Below are positions 22,494 to 31,059 of a stretch of 64,000 nucleotides of DNA, in pieces; position 1 is the stretch's first letter; each line of letters starts with the position of its first letter. The notes under the pieces are model-generated. The model had not been told where the DNA came from. It saw only the letters and a program-made list of their open reading frames with translations, and did no database searches. Origin of the DNA: Tethya wilhelma. Lineage: Eukaryota > Porifera > Demospongiae > Tethyida > Tethyidae. The stretch covers positions 2,680,234-2,744,233 of the forward strand of contig CAXIPT010000006.1 of NCBI GenBank assembly GCA_964030475.1. Reading direction: 5' to 3'. The translations under genes were made by a program, and so were the position numbers.

Positions 22494-23285
22494 CTATAGA
22501 TTCTCATGCATGCAGTGATCAACCTTACGTTTTGGTCCAGCGTCCTTGCATTTCTCATCAATTGATTCTATTTCTTTAGCAATTACGTCCACACTCTGCT
22601 TAAACGAACATTGAGCCAAAGTACCTCTTCCCTCAATAGTACGTTCCCAGCATTCCAAAAGAGGAGCTTGACAATGTAGATCGCTACACGACTCAGCAAC
22701 AAAAGTTACAGCAGAAGGACCGCAGTCTGTACCAACATGCAAACCCTTGAAGACGAAATCATGGCAAGCAACTCCTGCTGCACTGTCACATCCCTTGTCA
22801 AATTTGTCGCAGCTATCTTTACCAAACTCAAACTTGGTTGGTGCTGAGCAGATAGACTCTGGAAAAGATGCTGATATAAGGTATTTTGGTGAGTGTGAAC
22901 ATACAAGCATGCCAGGGCAATCCGAGTCTTTGCTGCACCCTTTGGGTGCACAAACAAGATTGAGGAAGCTGCTGTTTTCGTAGATGTCAACGCACACTGT
23001 GTTGCCTCCTTGACCGCACACGTCGAATCCCGAAGTGCAAGAGTATTCTTCAGCTATTGGAAATTTGGAGGCAGCTTCTGAGCTGAAACACTGAGCGATA
23101 GAAAGCTTACGGTCGGGTATTCTCACCTCTACACAAGTGTATCCACTGGGACACCAAATTTCAGCACAAGAATAAACTACATTAAACATCTCTTCGACCA
23201 TACATGGGGCAGTATTCTGGCCATTACTGCCGGTTGCAGCAACTGCTATAATCACTAGTAACAGAGAAACTCTCGACTGCAACAT
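22494..23285 (-). CDS. Secreted cysteine-rich protein, 263 aa, intronless
   Basis: A single exon starts with a clear signal peptide (MLQSRVSLLLVIIAVAATG) and has 23 cysteines in the mature part. By eye these form five tandem modules of about 40 residues with the pattern C-x(5-7)-C-x(5-7)-C-x(13-17)-C. Examples start SCAEIWCPSGYTC, SCTSGFDVCGQGGNTVC, GCSKDSDCPGMLVC, SCDKFDKGCDSAAGVAC and SCSDLHCQAPLLEC. A charged C-terminal tail follows. I do not recognise the family; the third module is faintly WAP-like. No membrane segment or GPI signal is seen, so it is probably secreted. It lies on the same strand as the WAP gene but 12 kb away. Confidence 0.75.
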   Translation of the reverse strand: MLQSRVSLLLVIIAVAATGSNGQNTAPCMVEEMFNVVYSCAEIWCPSGYTCVEVRIPDRKLSIAQCFSSEAASKFPIAEEYSCTSGFDVCGQGGNTVCVDIYENSSFLNLVCAPKGCSKDSDCPGMLVCSHSPKYLISASFPESICSAPTKFEFGKDSCDKFDKGCDSAAGVACHDFVFKGLHVGTDCGPSAVTFVAESCSDLHCQAPLLECWERTIEGRGTLAQCSFKQSVDVIAKEIESIDEKCKDAGPKRKVDHCMHENL

Positions 23286-25032
23286 ACTGCTGAGCTCAGA
23301 TAGATCGCCGTTTCTTCTTTACGCCTGACCAATTCCAGTGATCAGTAAGATAATGTAGGCCAAAAGGATATTAACCCCCCCCCAGATAATTATGCCGGAT
23401 GTACGTTCTTTTGCTAGGAACACCCACCGACGCCACCGTGGCACTCTGCACGCGCACATCGAGTTGCTGAAAAAAAATCGCGGACTCAGTAATTCACGCG
23501 CTTTGCAACGTCCTTTGCACCAGATGCTGCCGCCAAGAGCACAATCCAGCAATATAGCTCCATGGCACACCGATAGAGGATAGAGCCCCCGCTTTGTCCC
23601 TACTCCCTCTTTATCTTTGATTTAAATAAGTTTAGACTCGTCCCCAGGCCCTGGGAATGAAGCTATACAGTACTAGTTGTTCACAAAAATTAATGCAATA
23701 ATTAATGCAATATCAACAATATATAATATACCATTGTTACAAAGAATAAACAAGAATTCGTTCCACATGTAAAAAGAGTCCCAAAGCCTCAGAAAATCAC
23801 TGCTTGAGATTCAAGTTTGAGTGAATTTCGTCATAGAATAATCTGAAATGACTCTCAGTATTGTGGATTAAAGTAGTAGCTTCTACATGTCATCGTGTGA
23901 CACAGCTTATCATGTCTTGCAGCCTGGTCCAGTGGTTGCATTTTGACCTCTAAATCTGTTATTGTAGATTTATAATAAGCATAATATTGTAATCTCAAAT
24001 GATACAATGTTTACAAATGATTATTTTGGGATAGCAAGTTGTAAACCAGACTGTCATTATTTTTTCCTTTTGCTTTTGTTTTGCAGAGTTATGTAATACT
24101 GGTAAATTTGGTGAGCAATAAATTTGGTGAATTGGCGAATTATTCAAAATTACCAAACAGTCACATAATTATAAACAATGCAGCATGTGGAAATTGTCGA
24201 ATTTAAAATTGCCAATCATGCTAAAACGGGAATTCACCAATTTTAAGCCTGCCAGATTTACCCGCTAAACGGTGCATACGATATCAGGATTTTGCCAGCA
24301 CTGCATTAAAGAGTCAGCACCTGATTGACTACGTACCTTCCTCATTCACAGGTTCCTCCTCCATGAATATTTTCTTTGAAAATAAGGAAGCAGAAAGAGA
24401 GCCTAGTATCAAATATCATGTGCGTGGTCTATAGAGCAAGCTATAGAGACATGAATGCCAAGGTGGTCATGAAATAAGTGGTACAAGACCACAACAATTA
24501 GTACATGCATGCACATTCACATTCAACATGATCCAGCCCATGGCTTTAGCATTGTGTTTGCCAGTCTAGGACACTGAGAGAGCTACGAGTGGATGAAGAT
24601 GGCGCATTAAAGAAGACCATGCATGCAAGGACACTTAGCAAATGATGGTGCCACCAGACTCCAGTAAACTTAGTACTATAGCTTCTCGTATGGAGATATC
24701 AACTCTTTCAGCTAATCAGAGTTCAGTCTTGATGTTTCTGTCAGCCCTCAACAAGATACGCACACAAACTGATGATCAAAAATACTTAGCAAAAGGTTAT
24801 AATCTTCAATGATCAATAGCTAAAAAACATTTTAAAATGTTCGTACAACAGTCTTTTTCAAGTGTTTAGTTTATTCTGTCCTGCTTGTGGTAACTCTTAC
24901 TAGGGCACAAAATTCAAAAATGACTATGTCATGTATGTGATATAAATTTTGATAACAGGTTCTCTCCTTCCTCAAAAATATATATATATTTGCGAAGAAG
25001 GAGCCTGGAACAAGGCTACCTACTCTCTAGCA
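23286..25032. other. Spacer with GC-richer promoter-like block
   Basis: 23390-23570 is clearly GC-richer than its surroundings and open in several frames on both strands, but no exon signals are convincing; it may be the promoter of the cysteine-rich gene. 24097-24280 is a weak inverted repeat (GTAAATTTGGTGA against CCAGATTTACC) that could be a decayed MITE. 24550-25032 would be the 3' UTR side of the C18orf32-like gene. Confidence 0.45.
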
Positions 25033-25302
25033 TTATACTTTCAAATCCTCAACAACAGAGCATTTTTTTACACCAACATACCTGAGTATTTCTTTTCCTT
25101 CGCCGTCATGTTCCTTGGTTACAGTAGAGCCTGGAGTCTCCTCTTTCCCACCATTTATATTCTCACCTTCCCCTACCGCAGAAGAACCCTTCTCTTCTTT
25201 CTTTTCCGTCGGCTCGCCCTTAAACCAGGCTATGAGAGGTTTTATTACAGCCGTCCACAGGAACAGCACCACTGGGACCACGATACACGTTATTCAGACC
25301 AT
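25033..25302 (-). CDS. C18orf32/UPF0729-like small protein with in-frame TGA
   Basis: From ATG 25302-25300 in a good context (AAAGATGG), the frame reads Met-Val-TGA-Ile-Thr-Cys and then IVVPVVLFLWTAVIKPLIAW. Human C18orf32 begins MVCIPCIVIPVLLW, so the TGA at 25296-25294 falls exactly on the first Cys of its CxxC motif. The rest is about 85 codons: one hydrophobic segment then a Lys/Glu-rich tail, the usual size and layout for this small ER/lipid-droplet-associated family. AG|GTATGT at about 25081 could be a donor to a last exon instead of the stop at 25033. The TGA could be selenocysteine, an assembly or sequencing error, a null allele or a pseudogene. No clear SECIS hairpin was seen by eye in about 350 bp downstream. 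An upstream palindromic element sits at 25349-25401. Confidence 0.6.
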
Positions 25303-25348
25303 CTTTTGAGTTCGTGTTTGTCTTTTGTTTTATTTGCTGACGTGGAAC

Positions 25349-25401
25349 GGTAAAGGTCGCTAAATTGATAAAGAAACACGAAAGTTGCGACGATCTTTAC
25401 C
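25349..25401. repeat. Small palindromic element, copy 2
   Basis: Ends GGTAAAGGTCGC and GCGACGATCTTTACC; relative of 13068-13140. It lies about 50 bp upstream of the C18orf32-like start codon, probably in its 5' UTR or promoter. Confidence 0.55.
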
Positions 25402-25715
25402 ATAACCATGCATCACCACCATGTATTGTGTCTATGGGACAGGCGGCCCATTATATACATGCTTGCACATTACTTGTTCAAATAGCATAGTTTAATATCA
25501 TAAGTGTTCAAATACTAACTTGATCATGACACATGCATAAATCGATCAATGATAATGATCGGATTGAAGATTAAAATATTGTGTTCAATGCAAGACAATA
25601 ACCACACAGTCACAAATTCCAAGTAAACAGATGTTTAATAAAAGGCTGTAGATCAATACAGTACTAATAAGTGGACACTCACTACAACACAGAGACAACT
25701 TGATTGAAGAAAGTG

Positions 25716-26477
25716 CTAATGCTGGTTCATGGGATTCTCAGGTGACTTCATCCATTCTTTTCTCAGCAGCTGCTTCACCTGTGACAACCTTAGGTTAGGA
25801 TTCTCTGCCTTCAATCGTGGCATCTCCCTCTCTTCAAAAGCAGTGTAAGCTGCTTTCATTCTCTTCTCTGGATGTTTATCAGTCACCTCCTTTGACACAC
25901 TCAAGACAGCTATGGCTTCATCAACAGTTCTTGCATCGACTTCTCCTTCGAGTTGTCTTCGCCTCAGCTCATGGTTTGGGTTTAGCTCCAGTAGGGGATC
26001 GGCTTCAATGACTCCTTTCAGAAGAGGAGTAGCTGCAGATACTGTTGTTTTCGGTTCTAGATCAGCTGCAATTTGAGCACGAGTCTTTTTCGTTGAAGAA
26101 GCTCTTGATTTTCCACCAACCTCGGCTTCTTCTTGTGCCAAGAGTTCTTTAGCAGCTAGCTTCTTTTCTTGCTGTTCTAATTTCTTTCTCTCACGGTCCG
26201 CCTTTGAGTGTGTGCGCACAAAATGATAATATCCTGATTCAGAACATAAATTACACACAAATACACGTAAAAAATACGGCACAAACATTGTAAAATGCAT
26301 AATTTTAACAAAACACACTTTTCTCTCTTGTTTTCTTGCCGCATGTTTATCGTCATCTCTCCAGTATGCATCCTCTTCGGCCTTCTTCTTCTTCTCATCG
26401 GCCTCTTGCTTGGCTGCTTGCTTCCTCTCTCGGGCTGCTACAGCCTTGCTGTTCTCCCCTTTGAACTTCTTTGGCAT
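25716..26477 (-). CDS. CCDC124: CCDC124 orthologue, 214 aa, two exons
   Basis: Exon 1 (26319-26477) encodes MPKKFKGENSKAVAARERKQ through DAYWRDDDKHAARKQERK. Exon 2 (25716-26201) encodes the rest, ending ENPMNQH. The 117-bp intron has GTGTGT and TCAAAG borders in phase 0. Landmarks shared with human CCDC124 are the basic N-terminus MPKKF.GEN, EDAYW.DDDKH, RTVDEAIAVLSV and LRKEWMKSPENPMNQ. The length is close to the human 223 residues. CCDC124, homologous to yeast Lso2, binds the ribosome's decoding and GTPase centres and acts in ribosome hibernation and recovery. The long helical, lysine-rich N-terminus is the part that threads into the ribosome. Its start codon is 81 bp from that of the divergent neugrin-like gene, so they should share a promoter. 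Confidence 0.93.
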   Translation of the reverse strand: MPKKFKGENSKAVAARERKQAAKQEADEKKKKAEEDAYWRDDDKHAARKQERKVCFVKIMHFTMFVPYFLRVFVCNLCSESGYYHFVRTHSKADRERKKLEQQEKKLAAKELLAQEEAEVGGKSRASSTKKTRAQIAADLEPKTTVSAATPLLKGVIEADPLLELNPNHELRRRQLEGEVDARTVDEAIAVLSVSKEVTDKHPEKRMKAAYTAFEEREMPRLKAENPNLRLSQVKQLLRKEWMKSPENPMNQH

Positions 26478-26558
26478 TCTGTTGTTCTTTTCTGTCTGGT
26501 CAACTCTAACAAATGCACACCACAACAGTTCAGAGGTCATGAATCAGCTGTGACGACC
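26478..26558. promoter_or_regulatory. Bidirectional promoter, CCDC124 / neugrin-like
   Basis: Only 81 bp separate two divergent start codons. No TATA box is apparent. Both genes serve translation or mitochondrial ribosome function, consistent with a shared housekeeping promoter. Confidence 0.65.
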
Positions 26559-27252
26559 ATGTTGCTGTCAAGAATTGGATGGCTATGTATGAAGAGCTGG
26601 AGACTTAATCCTGCTGGTGTAGGCTTTGTGCAAACAAACACATCGGTTTCCTCATTTTACAGTAGATCGAGTAGCTCTTCAACACAGGGTAAAAACGTTT
26701 CACATGAACAGCAGACTGAGGAGAGGTGAGAATGCATATGAACCCTTGAGTATTGTATTTTGATACTTATCTGCACCGTGGCACAGAAAACTTCCTACAG
26801 AGCTTGAGGGAAAAAACTGGAGAGAACTTCGTAAAAAACAACGCTTGAACCATGAAAAGTGGAGGCCCACCAAGAGACTCACACGATATCAGATGAATCA
26901 CTTAAAGACACTCAAACAGATGCAACCGGATGTGTGGACTAACGTAAAGTTGGCAAATGAGTTTGGAATCTGTGTTTCTTCAGTTACTCGGATCCTCAGA
27001 AGCAAATATGACCCTCCACCAGATGTCCAGGAGAGGCAAGATACTAAAGCACTGAAGCAAAGAGAGGAAAGGAGAAAGAAGCTTGAGGAACAACTTAAAG
27101 GAAAATCTCTTGAAAGACAAAGCAATAAACAGACACTTACTACTAACAAAATGGTGAACACTTCTAAATCCACAGTGCATGAATTTGAAGTCATGAGGTC
27201 CAATCGAGACAAGATGATAAAGCACTATATCAAAAACAGAAAAGAAGTTTGA
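26559..27252 (+). CDS. Neugrin-like (NGRN/Rrg9 family) mitochondrial protein, 210 aa
   Basis: Exon 1 (26559-26725) and exon 2 (26787-27252) join in phase 2 across a 61-bp GT-AG intron. The N-terminus (MLLSRIGWLCMKSWRL, then Ser-rich) looks like a mitochondrial presequence. Exon 2 carries the neugrin domain: RLTRYQMNHLKTLKQMQPD, then W.N.KLANEFG, then VTRILRSKYDPP, matching the human NGRN segment KLSREAMEQIRYLHEEFPES with LAEGF and RRVLKSKF. A basic coiled-coil tail follows. NGRN is required for mitochondrial 16S rRNA handling and mitoribosome assembly; that role is inferred from the family. The last ~100 bp of exon 2 is repeated after the single N at 27693 as an assembly duplicate. Confidence 0.85.
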
Positions 27253-28234
27253 CAGAAACTAATTAATAGAAAAATCTCATGTTATTTTATTAAAGATGTC
27301 CAGCAAGTTATTATTAAAACTGATGTAGCTTCTGGAGTCTATGTGCAACAATCACGCTAGCTCTGTCAGCTCCAAATTTTCATACTGTCATGTTTTTTTC
27401 TTGAGTGCATATGCACATAATTATGCGTCGATTGATTGTGATGGGAGGAGCTCTAACCACTGAGGGAGTGTCTGGTCGAGATCGACCCCTGAGCCTGAGC
27501 CTGAGCCTGAGGTCAGTAAAGGGTCAAAATAATTTTTATGGCATAAGCGTGGGGGCGAGTGGAGTGTGTTGAAGAAGTTGAGCAGTGCCTCTGATGCCAA
27601 GTCCGAATAGGCTGAACTCACTGGTTCAAGTAAGAGCAATATGTTTTAGCTAAATTATTGCAATTTGTACTGATTCTATATCAGATTCTGTTNTGGTGAA
27701 CACTTCTAAATCCACAGTGCATGAATTTGAAGTCATGAGGTCCAATCGAGACAAGATGATAAAGCACTATATCAAAAACAGAAAAGAAGTTTGACAGAAA
27801 CTAATTAATAGAAAAATCTCATGTTATTTTATTAAAGATGTCCAGCAAGTTATTATTAAAACTGATGTAGCTTCTGGAGTCTATGTGCAACAATCACGCT
27901 AGCTCTGTCAGCTCCAAATTTTCATACTGTCATGTTTTTTTCTTGAGTGCATATGCACATAATTATGCGTCGATTGATTGTGATGGGAGGAGCTCTAACC
28001 ACTGAGGGAGTGTCTGGTCGAGATCGACCCCTGAGCCTGAGCCTGAGCCTGAGGTCAGTAAAGGGTCAAAATAATTTTTATGGCATAAGCGTGGGGGCGA
28101 GTGGAGTGTGTTGAAGAAGTTGAGCAGTGCCTCTGATGCCAAGTCCGAATAGGCTGAACTCACTGGTTCAAGTAAGAGCAATATGTTTTAGCTAAATTAT
28201 TGCAATTTGTACTGATTCTATATCAGATTCTGTT
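27152..28234. repeat. 541-bp exact duplicate around a single N
   Basis: 27152-27692 and 27694-28234 appear identical and are separated only by N at 27693. Both hold the last 33 codons of the neugrin-like gene, its 3' UTR and a GAGCCT hexamer repeat. This is the signature of two contigs with an unmerged overlap, so the second copy is probably not real DNA. Confidence 0.85.
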
Positions 28235-28450
28235 TGTCTTCTGGCAAAACTACACTGTTTAGTCGTCTAAGTACTGCCCCCAGAGCCAAGACCCTCCCCT
28301 ATATACCGTTATTTGCAGCAGGTGAAGAAGTTGGGGTCAACAAGATATTAATCTAGCTCGAGCATGAAGTTTAGTTCCCCCATGTAGATGTTTGTTCACA
28401 CTCTTATTAAAGATTTGGATTGCTGTACACTGTAATGTTGCTATATGAAG

Positions 28451-28523
<73 letters not shown>

Positions 28524-28577
28524 CATTTATTAAAGTTTTACCGTCACTAATGAAAAAAAGAAGCAACAAAAAGTGTA
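27253..28577. other. Spacer upstream of GT92 gene 1
   Basis: After the neugrin-like 3' end come the assembly duplicate, then about 330 bp of sequence that is partly repeated upstream of GT92 gene 2 (CACTGGTTCAAGTAAGAGCA, ACAAGATATTA, CCCATGTAGATGTTTG), and a CA microsatellite at 28451-28522. Confidence 0.6.
28451..28522. repeat. CA microsatellite
   Basis: About 36 CA units, 55 bp upstream of the GT92 gene 1 start codon. The same promoter position in gene 2 has only a few CA units. Confidence 0.95.
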
Positions 28578-30146
28578 ATGATGAACCGTCTTTTCAGAGT
28601 TTTCATAGCATTGATACTAACTAGTTTCCTAGCAGTATTATACATTGCTGTGACGTACTCAAGAGGCACACGTTCCATCTCAAGGCATATCCACTCTGAC
28701 ATTAGTCTGGTTTCAGGAAATGAAACCATTCCACCTCATAACGCCGACTCTGGTCATGACAACAACATTCATCTCACCTATCAAACTCTAATTGATCGTA
28801 ACATCAGTCACACTTCACCACAGAACACACTCTCAGACATTAATGATTCAAATTCAACTCGTCAAACCACCAATATAGATTCATACAATCCAACGCAGGA
28901 GAGTGAAAATGGACATCAAACCTCTAAGACATCACTCGACCTAGTGAAGCTACACTGGACCTCTATCTACGGTTCAGACGAGAAAAACTCCTATCATTTC
29001 TTTTCAGCGTATTACGACAGCCGTGTTCATTCTAAACACCATCGTCCTGCTGTATTTGTTTTGGGCTATGTCTACAAGGCTGTTCCCGACAAAGATATTT
29101 ACTGTGCACTCAAATATCCAGATGGGTCTAAATCCTGTTCAAAAAAGGCATCATTTATACAGCACCCCTCGCCTTGTTTTGCTCCAGCCCACACAGCAAA
29201 GGAATTGCAGTTGTTCTGTGAACTTCAACAAGGGTCGGAGAAAGAGCCGCCACTAATGGTCCAACTGAGTACCTCAAACACGTGTGAACCACAGTTCCTC
29301 TCAGGAGAAATCCCCGTGGGAAATAGATTGTACACTCAGGAGCGTTTAAAGACACATATCGTCCCAAAAAAGTTTGGTGTGTGCATCGGAGGTCCACTGG
29401 TCCAATCGGTCGACAGATCAACCACCATCCGAGACGTGGTGGAATTTGTCGAGATGAGTACTACATTGGGAGTGGAGCTGATAGTGATCTACGTCAATGA
29501 GACGCAGGTGGACTTTGAAGTGCTCCAATTCATCTGGAAGCACTATCCCAACATGGTTCGTACGGTCGGTTGGAAAGGCTTTGAAAAGTGGGAGCCGATG
29601 CATTTCTATGGCCAGCTACTGATCATCAGTGACTGTCTGTACAGAGTGATGTACGAAGTGGAGTATGTGGCCGTTATTGACCTCGATGAGATGATACTTC
29701 CTGTGAAGCACGACAACTGGGCTGAGATGGTGGAAGCTTTCGATCACAGAAATAAACCGGGGGTGTCTTATTTCATATTCGCAAACTCCTTTTTCACTAA
29801 ACCGGGTGGAAACAGTGAACCAATCATGGATTCAAAATGTCCAGACGTTCCTTTGGCAAAGTATTTCACAAAAACCGACAAATATCGCTGTTTTCCCGGT
29901 TACAGCTTCAGACCAAAGCTAATGAGCATTACCAAGTATATTTTTGAGCAAAACATTCACTACATTTGCTCGACAGTCGACGGCCGTGATAAGAGCTACA
30001 AGGTGCCAACAACTATGGCAATATTGGGCCACTACAGGTCTGTTATCACCGATGACTGTAAAAGAAAACCCAAATCTCGGGACGACGTTGCAAAGAGATT
30101 CACAGGTCCAGTTATGAAGGGAATATGTGAGAAATATTCTAGCTAG
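28578..30146 (+). CDS. GT92 (DUF23) family glycosyltransferase 1, 522 aa
   Basis: Intronless type II Golgi-type protein: a short basic cytosolic start (MMNRLFR), a membrane anchor at about residues 8-27, a Ser/Thr/Asn-rich stem with many N-glycosylation sequons to about 120, then the GT92 catalytic domain. Key segments are YVNETQVDFEVL and the metal-binding-type motif VAVIDLDEMILP, with DLDE at 368-371. Conserved cysteines and LGHYRSV lie near the end. The family includes C. elegans GALT-1, a beta-galactosyltransferase acting on core fucose; substrate here is unknown. A tandem paralogue about 85% identical follows at 31060. The first of two adjacent Met codons was used. Confidence 0.88.
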   Translation: MMNRLFRVFIALILTSFLAVLYIAVTYSRGTRSISRHIHSDISLVSGNETIPPHNADSGHDNNIHLTYQTLIDRNISHTSPQNTLSDINDSNSTRQTTNIDSYNPTQESENGHQTSKTSLDLVKLHWTSIYGSDEKNSYHFFSAYYDSRVHSKHHRPAVFVLGYVYKAVPDKDIYCALKYPDGSKSCSKKASFIQHPSPCFAPAHTAKELQLFCELQQGSEKEPPLMVQLSTSNTCEPQFLSGEIPVGNRLYTQERLKTHIVPKKFGVCIGGPLVQSVDRSTTIRDVVEFVEMSTTLGVELIVIYVNETQVDFEVLQFIWKHYPNMVRTVGWKGFEKWEPMHFYGQLLIISDCLYRVMYEVEYVAVIDLDEMILPVKHDNWAEMVEAFDHRNKPGVSYFIFANSFFTKPGGNSEPIMDSKCPDVPLAKYFTKTDKYRCFPGYSFRPKLMSITKYIFEQNIHYICSTVDGRDKSYKVPTTMAILGHYRSVITDDCKRKPKSRDDVAKRFTGPVMKGICEKYSS

Positions 30147-31059
30147 CAAAACTTTAGGAGTCACAAAGATTTGTTTTGCCTCACAGTATCATAATATTAT
30201 GGCCTATGCAGTTTGTCCTTTGTGTAACTTGGTGATGTAACTTCTGTCAATTATTTATGGTCTATATGCTCTGCATGCATTTTTTGATAGAGCACCGAAA
30301 CAAGAAGCTCTGTAGTCTAAATAACATTGACAACAATTACATGCATATGCTGCATGTATGCAATCACATTAAAGCTCTCAAACTCAAAGCAATTGCTTCG
30401 TTCCCAGGCTCCTCCCTCGTACGAAATATTCGCGAGGGAGGATGCGCAAGCGTGCATGCGATTGCGCGCGATATGCATGGTTTAGGTGGAGCCATAAAAT
30501 TATCTATGAACCCAATGGTGGATGATAATTTGTGAAAAGAAGCGCTGAGCTCGAGAGTGCCTGATCAGTGGTGCCAGAGGTCAGTAATTATAACTGGCAT
30601 GTGTCAGTAAATTAAAGGTCAAAAAAAATTTTTTTTTGTGGCCAAGTCTGATTGTACAACCATTGATATTATAGCTATAATATCCATGGTATAACACTGG
30701 TTCAAGTAAGAGCAACTATTTACATACTTTATTGTACATAATTATAGGTCTTCTGGCACGTAGTTTGCCGTCTACTTCCTCCTAGTTTGCCGTCTACGTC
30801 CTCCAAAGCCTATAGACCTTGCCCTTCCCAGCTACCATAGTTTCAACTTTGCACACGAAAAGGCGGGTCTACAAGATATTAGTCTCTATAGGTCTAGCAT
30901 GAGGTTTAAAATTTAGATGCCCATGTAGATGTTTGGTCCGATGTTTGTTCACACGATTGCTGTGTACTCTATGGTTGCTATATGAAACACACCACATACA
31001 CAGACACACACACAAAGTTTTACCGTCACTAATGAAAAGCAGAAGCCACAGAAGGTGAA
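30147..31059. other. Spacer between GT92 paralogues
   Basis: 30380-30450 is a palindromic dispersed repeat (CGTTCCCAGGCTCCTCCCTC). About 30540-31000 repeats, with decay, the sequence upstream of gene 1, so the duplication unit included the promoter. Confidence 0.65.

Noticed and set aside
23319..23583. Overlapping ORFs in the GC-rich block
   Set aside because: Both strands are open because stops are rare in GC-rich DNA; no domain or splice signals support either.
24660..25032. SECIS element downstream of the C18orf32-like gene
   Set aside because: A short hairpin (ACTCT/AGAGT between two TGA triplets, about 24705-24728) has too short a stem and no correctly placed unpaired A pair. Not accepted without a folding program.
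24949..25353. 134-codon plus-strand ORF
   Set aside because: It is the antisense of the C18orf32-like gene, which explains the open frame better.
27421..28181. Identical 72-codon minus-strand ORFs
   Set aside because: They lie in the duplicated contig overlap downstream of the neugrin-like gene, show a simple GAGCCT repeat and have no homology.
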